18,128 nt of DNA from Geosiphon pyriformis (taxonomy: Eukaryota; Glomeromycota; Glomeromycetes; Archaeosporales; Geosiphonaceae), in assembly GCA_016748015.1 (NCBI GenBank), contig JAAOMT010000698.1:22554-40681 (forward strand), written 5' to 3'. The notes beneath the pieces are model-generated. The model was not told where the DNA came from. It worked only from the letters and a program-made list of their open reading frames with translations, and did no database searches. A program made the position numbers and the translations under genes. Below, piece after piece: positions 8,370-18,100 of this stretch; position 1 is the stretch's first letter; each line of letters opens with the position of its first letter.

Positions 8370-9830
8370 GCTTAGACATGGTTGGCTTTGAGTTTGGTTA
8401 ATTCAAAATCTTTGGTGTGTATAACTGCATTTTGGAGAATGTTTGAGTACATTAGACATACTTATTGTAATAAACTATTGCATAATCTGTAAATAAACTG
8501 ATTCAAAATTTGTGTCTTAGTAAAGTAATTAGCTTGAATTGTCTGTATTTGACACAGATTTTTGTAGAAACATTCTAAATAAGTAATAACTGCTTCAGTA
8601 TTGCCTTGTTTAATTATGGTGAAACTAGTTAATAACTGATTGATGCTGTTGTAATTACTGAAGTATTATAGAAATACAGTCTTAAACATATTAAAGATTT
8701 GTGACTTGTTGATAAAATTTTAATACCACAAGTTAATAGTATTTTGTAAAAAGTAAGAAATAGTTTAAAAAGCTCTGACATTATCTTAGTTATTTGCTGT
8801 AATTGTTTTGGCAACATTATTTAATCATGCTTGAACATTGTTTTTTTTGCCAATATATTTTTTAAGTTTAGCAATAAGTATATATGTTATTGGTATTAAT
8901 TGTTGTTGTTGCAATTATTGTTGAAATTGTTGTTGTAGTAGAACAATTGGTACAACTGATAAATTAATTCTAATAACTAAAGATAGGTTTTGCTAAATAA
9001 TAAAAGCAGAATTTGGATTATTTAAATTTGGCAAAGTTAAAACAATTAGAGTTTGTATTTTTAAATCATTTTGAATCAGGTTTTGATTATTATTTTCTTG
9101 ATTGCTGTCTTTTTTTTCTAAATTAATATCTTTTTAATGACTGGTAGATCTGAAATTTGATTGGAGTAGTAATAATTGAAGTTCTAATGGTGTTGTTGAT
9201 TATAATCTAAATCCTTTAAAGTAATCACTATAGGTTCTTAATAATTTGGCTTTCTCTTAATTATTTTGGAATAATATTCTAGATAATAGTGTTTTCACAA
9301 TTGATGATAATGTGGATTCTAATAGTATATATATAATACTTCTTGGTATATAATAGTATGATGAGTAAATAAGTGAAATAATTTTTGGTTTTTTTTAATT
9401 AAGTGGTTGTATTTTTTTTGATGTTTTTGCTGAAATATATAAATTTTTTTTATTTGTAAAAATAATAAAAAATTTTTGCTGGATATATTTTTTAATTTTT
9501 TTGTTTATTTCTATGATTAGTAATATAAATAAATGATTTGGTAAAATTGTGATGCTTTAGAATAATTTGCTGTAGAAATTGTTGAGAGCAACTTTTGGAT
9601 CTTCTTGGTTTTCCAAATAAAATTTAATTTTTTTGTTGATGTAGAAATTGAAAGCTGATTTTACTGGCCAATTGTTACTTGTCAAACTAAAATAGATTTA
9701 GTAATGTTGAAATAAGAATTTCGCAAATTTTAAATGATTTTCTCCTATGATTTCTTGGTTTACTACTTTTCTAGATGGTTAATGTTAGTGCTGGTTTTCT
9801 GTTAGATTATATTTTACAGGGAGCATTAAA
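8370..9830 (-). pseudogene. Gag region of element 2, interrupted by element 1
   Basis: This is a second, more decayed copy of the gag seen at about 6080-7556. It parallels that region from the primer-binding-site end (decayed to TTTAATGCTCCC at 9817-9830) to ELTKLKANHV near 8385, where element 1 interrupts it. The offset between the copies is about 2.27-2.3 kb. Matching landmarks include the helical block (plus strand near 9540-9690), the capsid core (8520-8650) and a Gln-rich tract (8880-8950). Stops are more frequent and homopolymer A/T runs longer than in element 1, consistent with greater age. The remainder of element 2 should lie to the left of element 1. Confidence 0.78.
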
Positions 9831-10774
9831 TATTATAGGTGTTTATTTGGAAGTGTTGAAACAAATAACAAATTTGTAACTTGGTACTTAATAACTAGTA
9901 ATATTAGTAATTTCTGAAAGTTTTGGAGTCTAAAAGTTTTGGTTAAGTCTTTTGTATAATAAACAGAGATTCAATTAATGGTTTTTTTTGTGAATTTTTT
10001 TTTTAGTATAATAGCTGGTTTATTTTGACAGTTATGCTCTTTTGGTAAGCTATTCTTAAATTTCTATTCTTATTTTCAGATCTTTTATTAGACTATTCTT
10101 GACATCAAATACTTAGTGCTTAATCTTTTTAATTAATTAATAAACAACAAAAAAATAAAACAAGAAAAATAAAAAAAATAAAAAAAAATAAAAATAAAAA
10201 AATAAAAAAAAATTAATATCTTGTTAATAGCTATAATTAAAAGCTATTGGTCTAGTGTAATTAAATATTGAATTCTATCAATATTAAGTATTAATAGCAT
10301 GGAATTAATTAATATTTTTTAATCAAGTAATAGTAACATGAATTTTAGGTAATAATTAATATTTTATTAATATATGAGTTGATTTCACTTCAAGTTATAG
10401 AAAATTATCTTTTAAAGAAAAAAGTATTGGATAATTAATAGATTATAACTGATCTTATTTGTATTAATTTTTTTTTTTGTTTCTAATACTCTTACTATAT
10501 ATACATAATTTTTGTTATATAAGATCTCATATTTTTTTGAGCAATATGTTCTATTTTCTTTGACAATGTGTTTATTACTGAGCAATATGCTATAATTTTT
10601 TAACAATATGCTTATTGCTGAGTAGTATGTTATAATTTATTAATAATATGTCAATTGCTAAGCAATGTGTCATAATTTTTTTAACATTGTGCTTACTTAT
10701 TAAATTTTATTCTCTTATTAATCTATTTTATCTGTTTTTTCTATTTTCTTTCTTGTACTTTTCAATAAATAACA
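9831..10774 (-). mobile_element. LTR2: 5' LTR of element 2, 944 bp
   Basis: In the sense direction it begins TGTTATTTATTG (10774) and ends CCTATAATA beside the decayed primer-binding site; the last CA has become TA. It is collinear with LTR1 and in inverted orientation with LTR3. Its U3 holds four units of a 40-bp repeat. The poly-A/T tract on the plus strand at 10148-10212 corresponds to that at 7921-7975 in LTR1. Confidence 0.8.
10540..10700 (-). repeat. 40-bp tandem repeat in U3 of LTR2, four copies
   Basis: The block AGCAATATG(C/T) or its variants AGTAGTATGT and AGCAATGTGT recurs at 10540, 10581, 10621 and 10661, so the period is 40 bp. Each unit includes TATAATTTTTT or CATAATTTTTT followed by AACAATATG. 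LTR1 has only one such unit. The array lies directly upstream, in sense, of the TATATATAG box. Confidence 0.82.
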
Positions 10775-10790
10775 GTGTATATTTCTGAAA

Positions 10791-10906
10791 GTGTGTCATA
10801 ATTTTTTAAAAATGTGCTCACTTATTGAATACTATCCTCCTATTGGTCTATTTTATGATCTGTTTTTTTATCTTTTTCTTGTATTCTTTTTTTATGAGTA
10901 ATAATA
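10791..10906 (-). repeat. Second copy of the LTR2 outer end
   Basis: This segment repeats about 115 bp of the LTR2 start (10664-10774) at an offset of roughly 127-133 bp, with landmarks GTGTCATAATTTTTT, GTGCTCACTTATT, TATTGGTCTATTTTA and GAGTAATAA. It could be the remnant of another LTR copy at the junction, or a local duplication. Confidence 0.65.
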
Positions 10907-11126
10907 TTAAAACAATCTATTGACTATATATTATATTTTAGAATTATCTAAAAATATTATTATATACAAAAATAGAAACAATAATAGTTAACCAATAAAA
11001 AAAAATGACCAATTCTCAATTTAAAAACCTAAGAACCAGAATTAAACACACAATATTGAAAAAAAAGTAATAAAATTAATTCAAAATAAAAATTTTAATA
11101 AAGCTTAATATTAAAAGAAAAGATAA
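10907..11126. other. AT-rich spacer between inverted LTRs
   Basis: There is no open frame of note and no recognisable motif. It separates the LTR2 end duplication from LTR3. It may hold the 5' part of the LINE-like ORF interrupted by LTR3, but it is too decayed to read. Confidence 0.4.
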
Positions 11127-12063
11127 TGTTATTTATAGAAAAAAAATAAAAATAAAAAATAAAAAAAACAGATCAGAAAAATAGGCCAATAAAAAAATAG
11201 TACTTAATATATAAACACATTTTTAAGAATATATACATTTACAAAAAATGAGCATATTTTCAGAAAATTACAATAAATTTTTAAAAAATTATAATATATT
11301 GTTTAAAAATAAGTACAGTTTTAGAAAGTAATATAGAAAAAAATAGGAATGTGTAAAATCTTTTATAATAAAAATTATGTATATATAACAGTAATATCAA
11401 AAGTAAAAAAATATTAAAAAAATATTCAAAATATTCAATTCATTTAATTTACATTTTGATAAGTTTTTAGTTAGTTAATAATAAATATTTATAACATATT
11501 TCTTTTTTTAAAAGATAATTTGTTATATCTTAAAGTAGAATTATCTAAATATTAAATAAAATCATTGTTTTATTATCTAATTTATGTTATTTTTTTATTA
11601 GATCAACATCATTATTTCTTAATTTTATTAGCAACTTAACTATCCTAAACCAATAGTTTTTGATTATAATTATTGATAGAATACTAATTTTTTATGTTTT
11701 TTTTTGTTTTTTTTTGGTTTTTTTTATTTATTTTTTGTTTTATATTGTGTACTAATTAATTAAGAGATTAAGTATTAAAATATTGATATCAAAAATAGTC
11801 TGATAAAAAACCTATAAAACAAGAGTAAAAATTTAAGAATAGCTTATTAGAAAGACATAATTATCAGATTAAACCAGCTTTTATGCTAAAAAAAAATTTG
11901 AAAAAACTATTATTAAGTAAATATCTGTTTATTATACAAAAAACTCAACCAAAACTTTTAAATTTAAAAAATTTTCAGAAACTATCAACAGTATTATTAG
12001 CTATTAAGCATTAAGTTATAAGTTTGTTATTTATTTTAACACTCTAAATAATTATTTATAATG
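11127..12063 (+). mobile_element. LTR3: highly decayed plus-strand LTR
   Basis: It starts TGTTATTTATAG and ends near TTTATAATGG (12055-12064). Its reverse complement aligns with LTR1 and LTR2. Shared parts include the U3 repeats (11205-11340), the TATATATA box (about 11380), the T-rich tract (11694-11735), ATAGTCTGATAAAAAACC, ACAAAAAACTCAACCAAAACTTT and AAGTTATAAGTTTGTTATTTATTTT. LINE-like coding resumes immediately at the right edge, so it is probably a solo LTR inserted in that ORF. The exact right end is uncertain by a few bases. Confidence 0.72.
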
Positions 12064-13380
12064 GTTTTTTGGATATAAAATCAGTATTAAAAAACAATAT
12101 AAAGCTTTTCTGTATAAAGTTTACTTCTTAAAAATCTTTAGAAACTGTTTTTTTGGTTAAGCTTATAAGCTCTGTTTGTTTGATCCTTAAAATTGCCAAA
12201 TTTTTAATAGTTTTTAAAACTGGTTCTTTTTTTGTTATTATTATGCTACATAATATATTTTTAGATATGTTTACTGCTAATATTAAGATAGCACTTAGTA
12301 AGTTTGGTAAGATTATCTATATTATACTAAAGCTTGCTAATATTTGACAATATGTTGTTATTTATTTTAAAAAACTAAATACTATTGTGTTTGTTTTAAG
12401 TTATTAATTAGTATTAGTAAATAAAAATAGTATTAGAATTTTTTTTTGATAAATCAAAATAAGATTACTTTGTTTTATAATAGATTTAAAACCAAGTTAA
12501 TCAATTTTTTTTCTGGTTGTACTGTCTTTAAAATTAGTAATATAATTTTTTAAATTAGTGGTTAAATATGTTTTATTTCTTATTCTCCTAAATCTGATTG
12601 TTGTTTTTGGTTTGTTTTGATTATATTTAGATTTCAAACTGATTTAAATGTTATAGTAATCAAGACTAATATACTAAAGAAATATTATATCTGATAGAAA
12701 ATTTCTGATTGTTAATACTGTTTTAGATATTAAAAAATAGACTATCTAATTGTAAATTATAAAGTGATTTTGTTTTTTTCTTTTAAGATTTTTAAGATAT
12801 TTAAGATATTTGTATTTTATTTTATAAATATCAAGTCTTATATTAAGACTTCTGTTCTTATAAACATTTTTGATTTTTTTCTTTAATAGTACTTTTTTTT
12901 TGTAGTAGTTGGTAATTTTCTGGTTTTCTTTTGGTTGGTTTTTTTGGAATCTGATTTGGTCATGTTAATTATTTTAGTTTGATCTATTATTGAATTTATT
13001 GGTTTTTTGGTAACTATATTTAAACAATTTCTTAAGAATAATTTTGTTTTAAGCAGTATTTTTAGCTTTAGAGTTAATAAAATTATGATATATCTGTATG
13101 TTTTTAATAAAATTATTAATAAGTTGGAAAAAAAAAGTGGTATTATTAAAAAAAATATTGTATAGATAATATTAACATATCTGATAGTTTTTTGGATCAA
13201 GTTATTATTAATAATAAGATATTTTCTAATTTAATTTTACTTTAAATTTATAAATCTGTTAAGATTAGAAATAACTACTTAAAAACAATTAAATAACTGG
13301 TCAAATTAATTTTTTATAATTTTATTTTGTTTAAAATAATTTAAAAAATGTCTTTATTAAATAAATTTTTTTAATTGTAT
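12064..13380 (+). pseudogene. Fossil LINE-type ORF1-like gene (RRM-like region plus zinc knuckle)
   Basis: Plus-strand translation, with stops and frame changes, gives a readable chain: GFLDIKSVLKNNIKLFCIKF at the LTR3 edge; FLVKLISSVCLILKIAKFL; FKTGSFFVIIMLHNIFLDMF; a segment with FGKIIYIILK resembling the end of an RRM-like fold; SGCTVFKISN; CFISYSPKSDC; and FQTDLNVIVIKTNILKK. A knuckle region follows at 12710-12760, C*YCFRY*KIDYLIVNY, then FLESDLVMLIILV*SIIEFI near 12945-13000, KIINKLEKKSGIIKKNIV and KIFSNLILL. I recall similar proteins (zinc knuckle CFRCxxxGHLAxDC) as abundant in Rhizophagus. The missing knuckle residues are all explained by G-to-A or C-to-T. The minus-strand open stretch at 12883-13200 is an antisense shadow. 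Confidence 0.68.
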
Positions 13381-14930
13381 TAGTATAATATAATCTGAAC
13401 TGGTTTAAATAATTAATTACATATAAAAAGTACATAAATCTTATTTAGCTCTGAAATATTTAATTTGTTTTTAACTTCTAAATAATAGTTAGATTATATT
13501 TATTAAATATCTAATAAAAAAAATTTCAATAAAACATTATGTAAAATTTTAGCCAAAACCAGATAAAAAACAAATTTATAAGATAAAATATTGTTTTAAT
13601 TTTGTTTGTTTATAAAATTGTAAATTATAATATAAAAAATTATAAATTTTTTTATTTGTTTTATAAAAATAAATATTAAAACAGTATTTTTAAACAAATT
13701 ACCAAAAAAATTAATATTATTTTTAACTTATCAATAAAAACATAAATAATTATTTTTAAAAAAATAAAAATACTAAAATATATTTTTTTATTATATACAA
13801 CTTAAGAAATATTATAAATAATCTAATTAATTATTATAATAATATTATAAAATTAATTATAAATAAATATACTATTTTTAAAATAAAAATATTATTAATT
13901 AATATAAATAATTATTTTTTAAATCAAAATATTTTTTATATTTTTTACAAATATTACAAAAATTATTTAAATACTATTTTGATTATTAAAAAACAAATTA
14001 CTATTATTAATAATAAAATACATATTATTATTAAATCAAAAAAACTAATAATAAAATAAATAAATATATACTTAAATACAAAACAATTATACTATTTTTT
14101 TTCAAAATTAAAAAAATAATTATAAAAAACATAAAACTCTTAAAAAAACAACTATAAAAATACAAATAATAATTTTGAATATTATATAATTAAATATTTT
14201 TAAAGTTTTAATTATTATTAAAAAAACTAAAATTCTTATATAAAAATTTGGTTTTTTGAATACAAAACTTATTTTATCTTAAATTTTATATATTTTATTA
14301 ATAAAAAACTTTGCCAAATTAATTGGTTTTAATTTAAACAACATTTTTTAAATTAAATATAAATAGTTTAATTTTATTTAAGCTTAATTTTATTTAAAAA
14401 ATATTATTATAATTAAATATTATAGTTTTATTAATATTTTATGTATTAATTATTTATTATTATATAATTAACCATTTTATTTTCAGATAATAATTTTTAA
14501 TTTGATTAATAATTTGATTATTAATTTAATCATTAACTTAATTATTAATTTAATTATTAATCTAATTATTAAATTTTTTTAATAGTAATATATAAAAAAA
14601 CATAAAGTTTAAAAATTAAATACAATAAAAATATATTTAATATTTTTTTTTATTTTATTTATTTCTTTTTTTTAATTTTTTATCTTTAAGTATTTAAATA
14701 TTGGTAAATAAAAAACTACTTATTGGTATTTCTTAATTTGTATTGTTAAAATTAATTTAAAAAATATTTGTTTGCTTTTATAATTTCTTAAATAAAAAAA
14801 CAATTAAAAAGCACAATACCTGTTATTGATTTTTAAAATCACCAAATAAACATAAAATAATTGCAATAGTTTTATTTTATTAACAATCATGAACTATTTT
14901 TCTATTTTCAAATTTTCCAAAAAAAATTAA
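13381..14930. other. Extremely AT-rich block without readable genes
   Basis: Long runs of A and T with scarcely any G or C, especially on 13600-14700. No translation in any frame gives a recognisable peptide. It may continue the LINE-like element beyond recognition (its ORF2 would be expected here in the plus direction) or be older transposon debris. The only ordered structure I see is the 12-bp array near 14.5 kb. Confidence 0.6.
14502..14573. repeat. 12-bp tandem repeat, six copies
   Basis: Consecutive 12-mers TTGATTAATAAT, TTGATTATTAAT, TTAATCATTAAC, TTAATTATTAAT, TTAATTATTAAT and CTAATTATTAAA fill this span exactly. The unit contains the palindromic TTAATTATTAA. Such arrays can arise by slippage in AT-rich DNA. 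Confidence 0.8.
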
Positions 14931-14999
14931 GTAATTCTAAAATTGATTACACATTGAATCTTTACAAATTCAATTCGTTTCTTTGATTGAATTTCCTTT

Positions 15000-15005
15000 T
15001 TTATT
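15000..15005 (-). terminator. Candidate poly(A) signal of the NTPase-nuclease gene
   Basis: The minus strand carries AATAAA about 120 bases past the stop codon, within a stretch of ordinary composition before the AT-rich block. Another AATAAA overlaps the stop codon itself at about 15126-15131. In such A-rich DNA the motif is weak evidence. Confidence 0.25.
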
Positions 15006-15124
15006 ATTTTCATCACCTTTCTTTTGCTATCCGTTAGCTTGTTACTTAAACCCGTAACAATATATTGTTCAATTAATTAATCTAAAATATTGAATTGTTA
15101 ATCTAATAAAAAATCATGTCATTT

Positions 15125-18100
15125 TTATTTTTCATACACAAGTGGCATCATTGATCGCAATAGTGACTTAACATTTTCATGTTTAGCCAACTTTAAAGGA
15201 TCAAGCCATGCACACAAAAGCTGTTTCAAAATACTAATATCATCATCACTCAATTTATCCAGGCAACGATACAAAATCTTATCCAACCCTAATCCAGATA
15301 TACAATATTGTGTCTTTGCTTTTCCTGCTTTCTCTGCTTCAAGTCGTGTCTTCTTTTGTAACTTTGTGTTAAAGGCTGGAAAGCTCTCGATATAAAATGA
15401 TTCCAATTCTGGCTTTGGAGCACCCAGCTGAAGATATAGAGACAGGTAGGGATTTTGGTTTTCCTCTGTAGTTTTATCTTTATAGACAAACTCCCTCGAG
15501 AGTTTACTTGTGGCTGATGAAGGCCAATGAGCATCGTAAACCTTACTCCAATTCTTGACTTGAATTAGAAAGTAAGACATTGAATCAACTGAAATAGGAC
15601 TAGATCCATCCCAATCCAACAAAACTGGAATTATCAAGTCAACTCCTGCTTGGTTACGTTTACATATCACAGCTGCGAAGCGAATGAATAGAGTTCTCAA
15701 TTGTGTCTGGTTTGGGGTGTAAGTAACCGGAATGAAGTGTGTAAATGCAAGTAAACCATCAGCCAACTTTTGAGGGAAACTTTGAATATGTTCGTCATAG
15801 TTCTCCTGCCCGAAAAGAGATATCAAAAACTCCTTCACTCTAATTGGGCGTGAAACAAACTCCTTCGAATATCCTAGATTTCCCAAGTGTGGTGATATAT
15901 CTCTATCTCTAGTAGCATGATCCCAAGCGATCATTAAAAGTAAACGGACGACCAACTCTCCACGATAGCCAGGTTCTATATAACCAGTGTGTAATGCATC
16001 TAGTAGAAAGTGGAGTAGTTTTCTCAACACATTCTGGTCTTTCATAAGCAATGCTGCAGCCTCAGCAAGTATCGGTTCAGACGGATAGAATGCCAATAGT
16101 TTATGCCGATCCTCTGAAACGTGAACGCATATCCCCATGAATCCGGCAACTAATTCCGAAGCAATGCGAGACTCAGCTGTGACATCAAGTGAGATGCGAG
16201 AAGATAAAATAGCGAGACCAGAAGCTAAAGTTGGTTTGTTAAGCCAATCATACACGGTTATACCTCCACCCAAGAGTTTTTGTCGTGCTAGTTTCATAAG
16301 TTCATTGAGTTTGGCAGCACTCCTCAAAGCCGCACCCCACAAAGGTCGTCCTAGTGCGAACAGCTCTTCTAACTTTAATAGTTGTTCCGAGTCTGAGTTT
16401 GTTTGGCTAAATAAATCAAACGTACCCATAAAATAAAATGGCGGGAAAAGTTTATTCTTATTTAAGTATAATCGGGCCGAGGGATCCAAAGATGCTAATG
16501 GCGCAAAGTCAGCAAGGTTCGAAATGGTATCAGCGAATATGGCAAAAACGCCCGAAGGAAGACAACGTAAAGCTCGGCGAGTGTGGATAAACGCTTTACT
16601 TTGTCCTAATGTCCCTAGTAAAGTCCGTGATTCATCAAACGCGAATACAAGTTTTGCCTTTTTGTTGACGATCTTCGATAAATGCGGTTCAACCTTTTTC
16701 CAAACTTCTGCAATTTTATTTGCACAAGATGTTTCATCCATCAGATTTAACTCAATTGAGCCTTCTTTCCAGGATGTCACTAAGCTATTAGCTTTGTTTA
16801 TTATTTTTTTTTCAAATTCGGGATCTCGCTGTTGATTCTTCCAATCTTCAATGCTTTTTCCGTCAAGAAATTCTATACAACTACAGAAAAATGCCGCTAT
16901 GTAAACCATTTCATTTTCCTCCTGATAAAGAAAGAAATTACGAACAGTTGGTGTCGCGGGTGGAACTCCTGAACTAGAATTCGCACGAAAGCATAAGTAT
17001 ATAACAAAGCGGTCTTGAGCAAGCTGATGAAGAAGTCTAGACTTCCCAGTCCCAGATCCTTGGAAGAGAACACTGTATAGAGCATAATATATAAGATCCT
17101 GAGCAGTTTCCCACTCGTGTGCACAGTCGTCAATATGTTTTTCAAAAAGCTGCAAGACACCGAGATCATCTTTGTATTTTTGCTCAAATGCCTCCACCAT
17201 TGATCCTGAATTTCATGCATTATAGTTAGAAATGAGAAAGGATAGTTAAAATATTAATTAGATTCAGTTACAAAAGAAGAAAGGTACTCACTTTTCAGAG
17301 ATTCTGAGGTAGAGGAGATGAAATCACTGCCAGTTTCTAGAAAGAATTATAACTTAGTATTTATACTAGATGAAACTTAATACTAAAAAGGATCACTTCA
17401 AACTCAAAACACATGTTAATAAAAATAGATTGAACAAATAACCTACCAGTGGAAGACTTAGCTATAAGAAACAAATAAAGCACATCGGCGACAAGAAAAG
17501 GGAAGGAAGAAAGCAATAGTTAATTAACATCATAAGAGTATATCGAGCGTTCTCTCAAATAGATGAAAACGGATATAGATGATAGATAACGGAGGTGAAG
17601 AGTAAAACTTAAGTTAAGAGCTAACATTAAGTCAAAAGGTTTTATTATTGAGTTAAATGCAAAGCAATTTTGGAAGTAAGAGGCAGAAGTAAATGAGCAC
17701 AAATTAGTCAAATGAACGAAGGATAATGGTAATAGGGTGGATAAGAAAGTACTTTTTTATCCCAACCATTTCCCAACGCCCGAGTTACCTGTCTTAGTTG
17801 TTTCCATCAACGTATTTTGTAATTTTTGCATCTGCAACTCCCATCTATCTTTACTCGTTTTTAGCTCGTTCATGTCTACTTTTAACTCGTTCTTTTCTAC
17901 TTTTAGCTCCTTCACTTCTTCTTCTAGCTTTTCTTTTTGCTTTTCTATTTGCTTTTCTAGCTCTTGCATATCTTCTATCCACCAATGCTTTTCGTTTTCG
18001 TTCTTGTACTTCTCCTGTCTCAAATTTTTCTTCAATTCACGTAACTCATCTTCCTTTTCACGTAACTCATCTTCCTTCTCACCCTCCATTAACTTTTTTA

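Noticed and set aside
10412-10606. A 64-codon minus-strand open frame
   Set aside because: It falls within LTR2 over the TATA region and 40-bp repeats and has no recognisable motif. The same reasoning removes 8629-8817, a fragment of element 2 gag in a poor frame.
12883-13200. A 105-codon minus-strand open frame rich in Ile/Leu and Lys
   Set aside because: It is antisense to the readable LINE-like peptide chain. Its hydrophobic look is a by-product of AT-rich sequence.
16137-16436. A 99-codon plus-strand open frame within the NTPase-nuclease gene
   Set aside because: Antisense shadow of a long conserved coding exon. The same applies to 16524-16835 and to the minus-strand alternative frames at 15289-15534 and 16897-17220.
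17757-18089. The coiled-coil stretch as a separate 110-residue gene
   Set aside because: The frame is open upstream of its first Met to the window edge, and an excellent donor (ACAG|GTAACT) lies before its stop, in the same phase as the downstream acceptors. I treat it as the first visible exon of the NTPase-nuclease gene.
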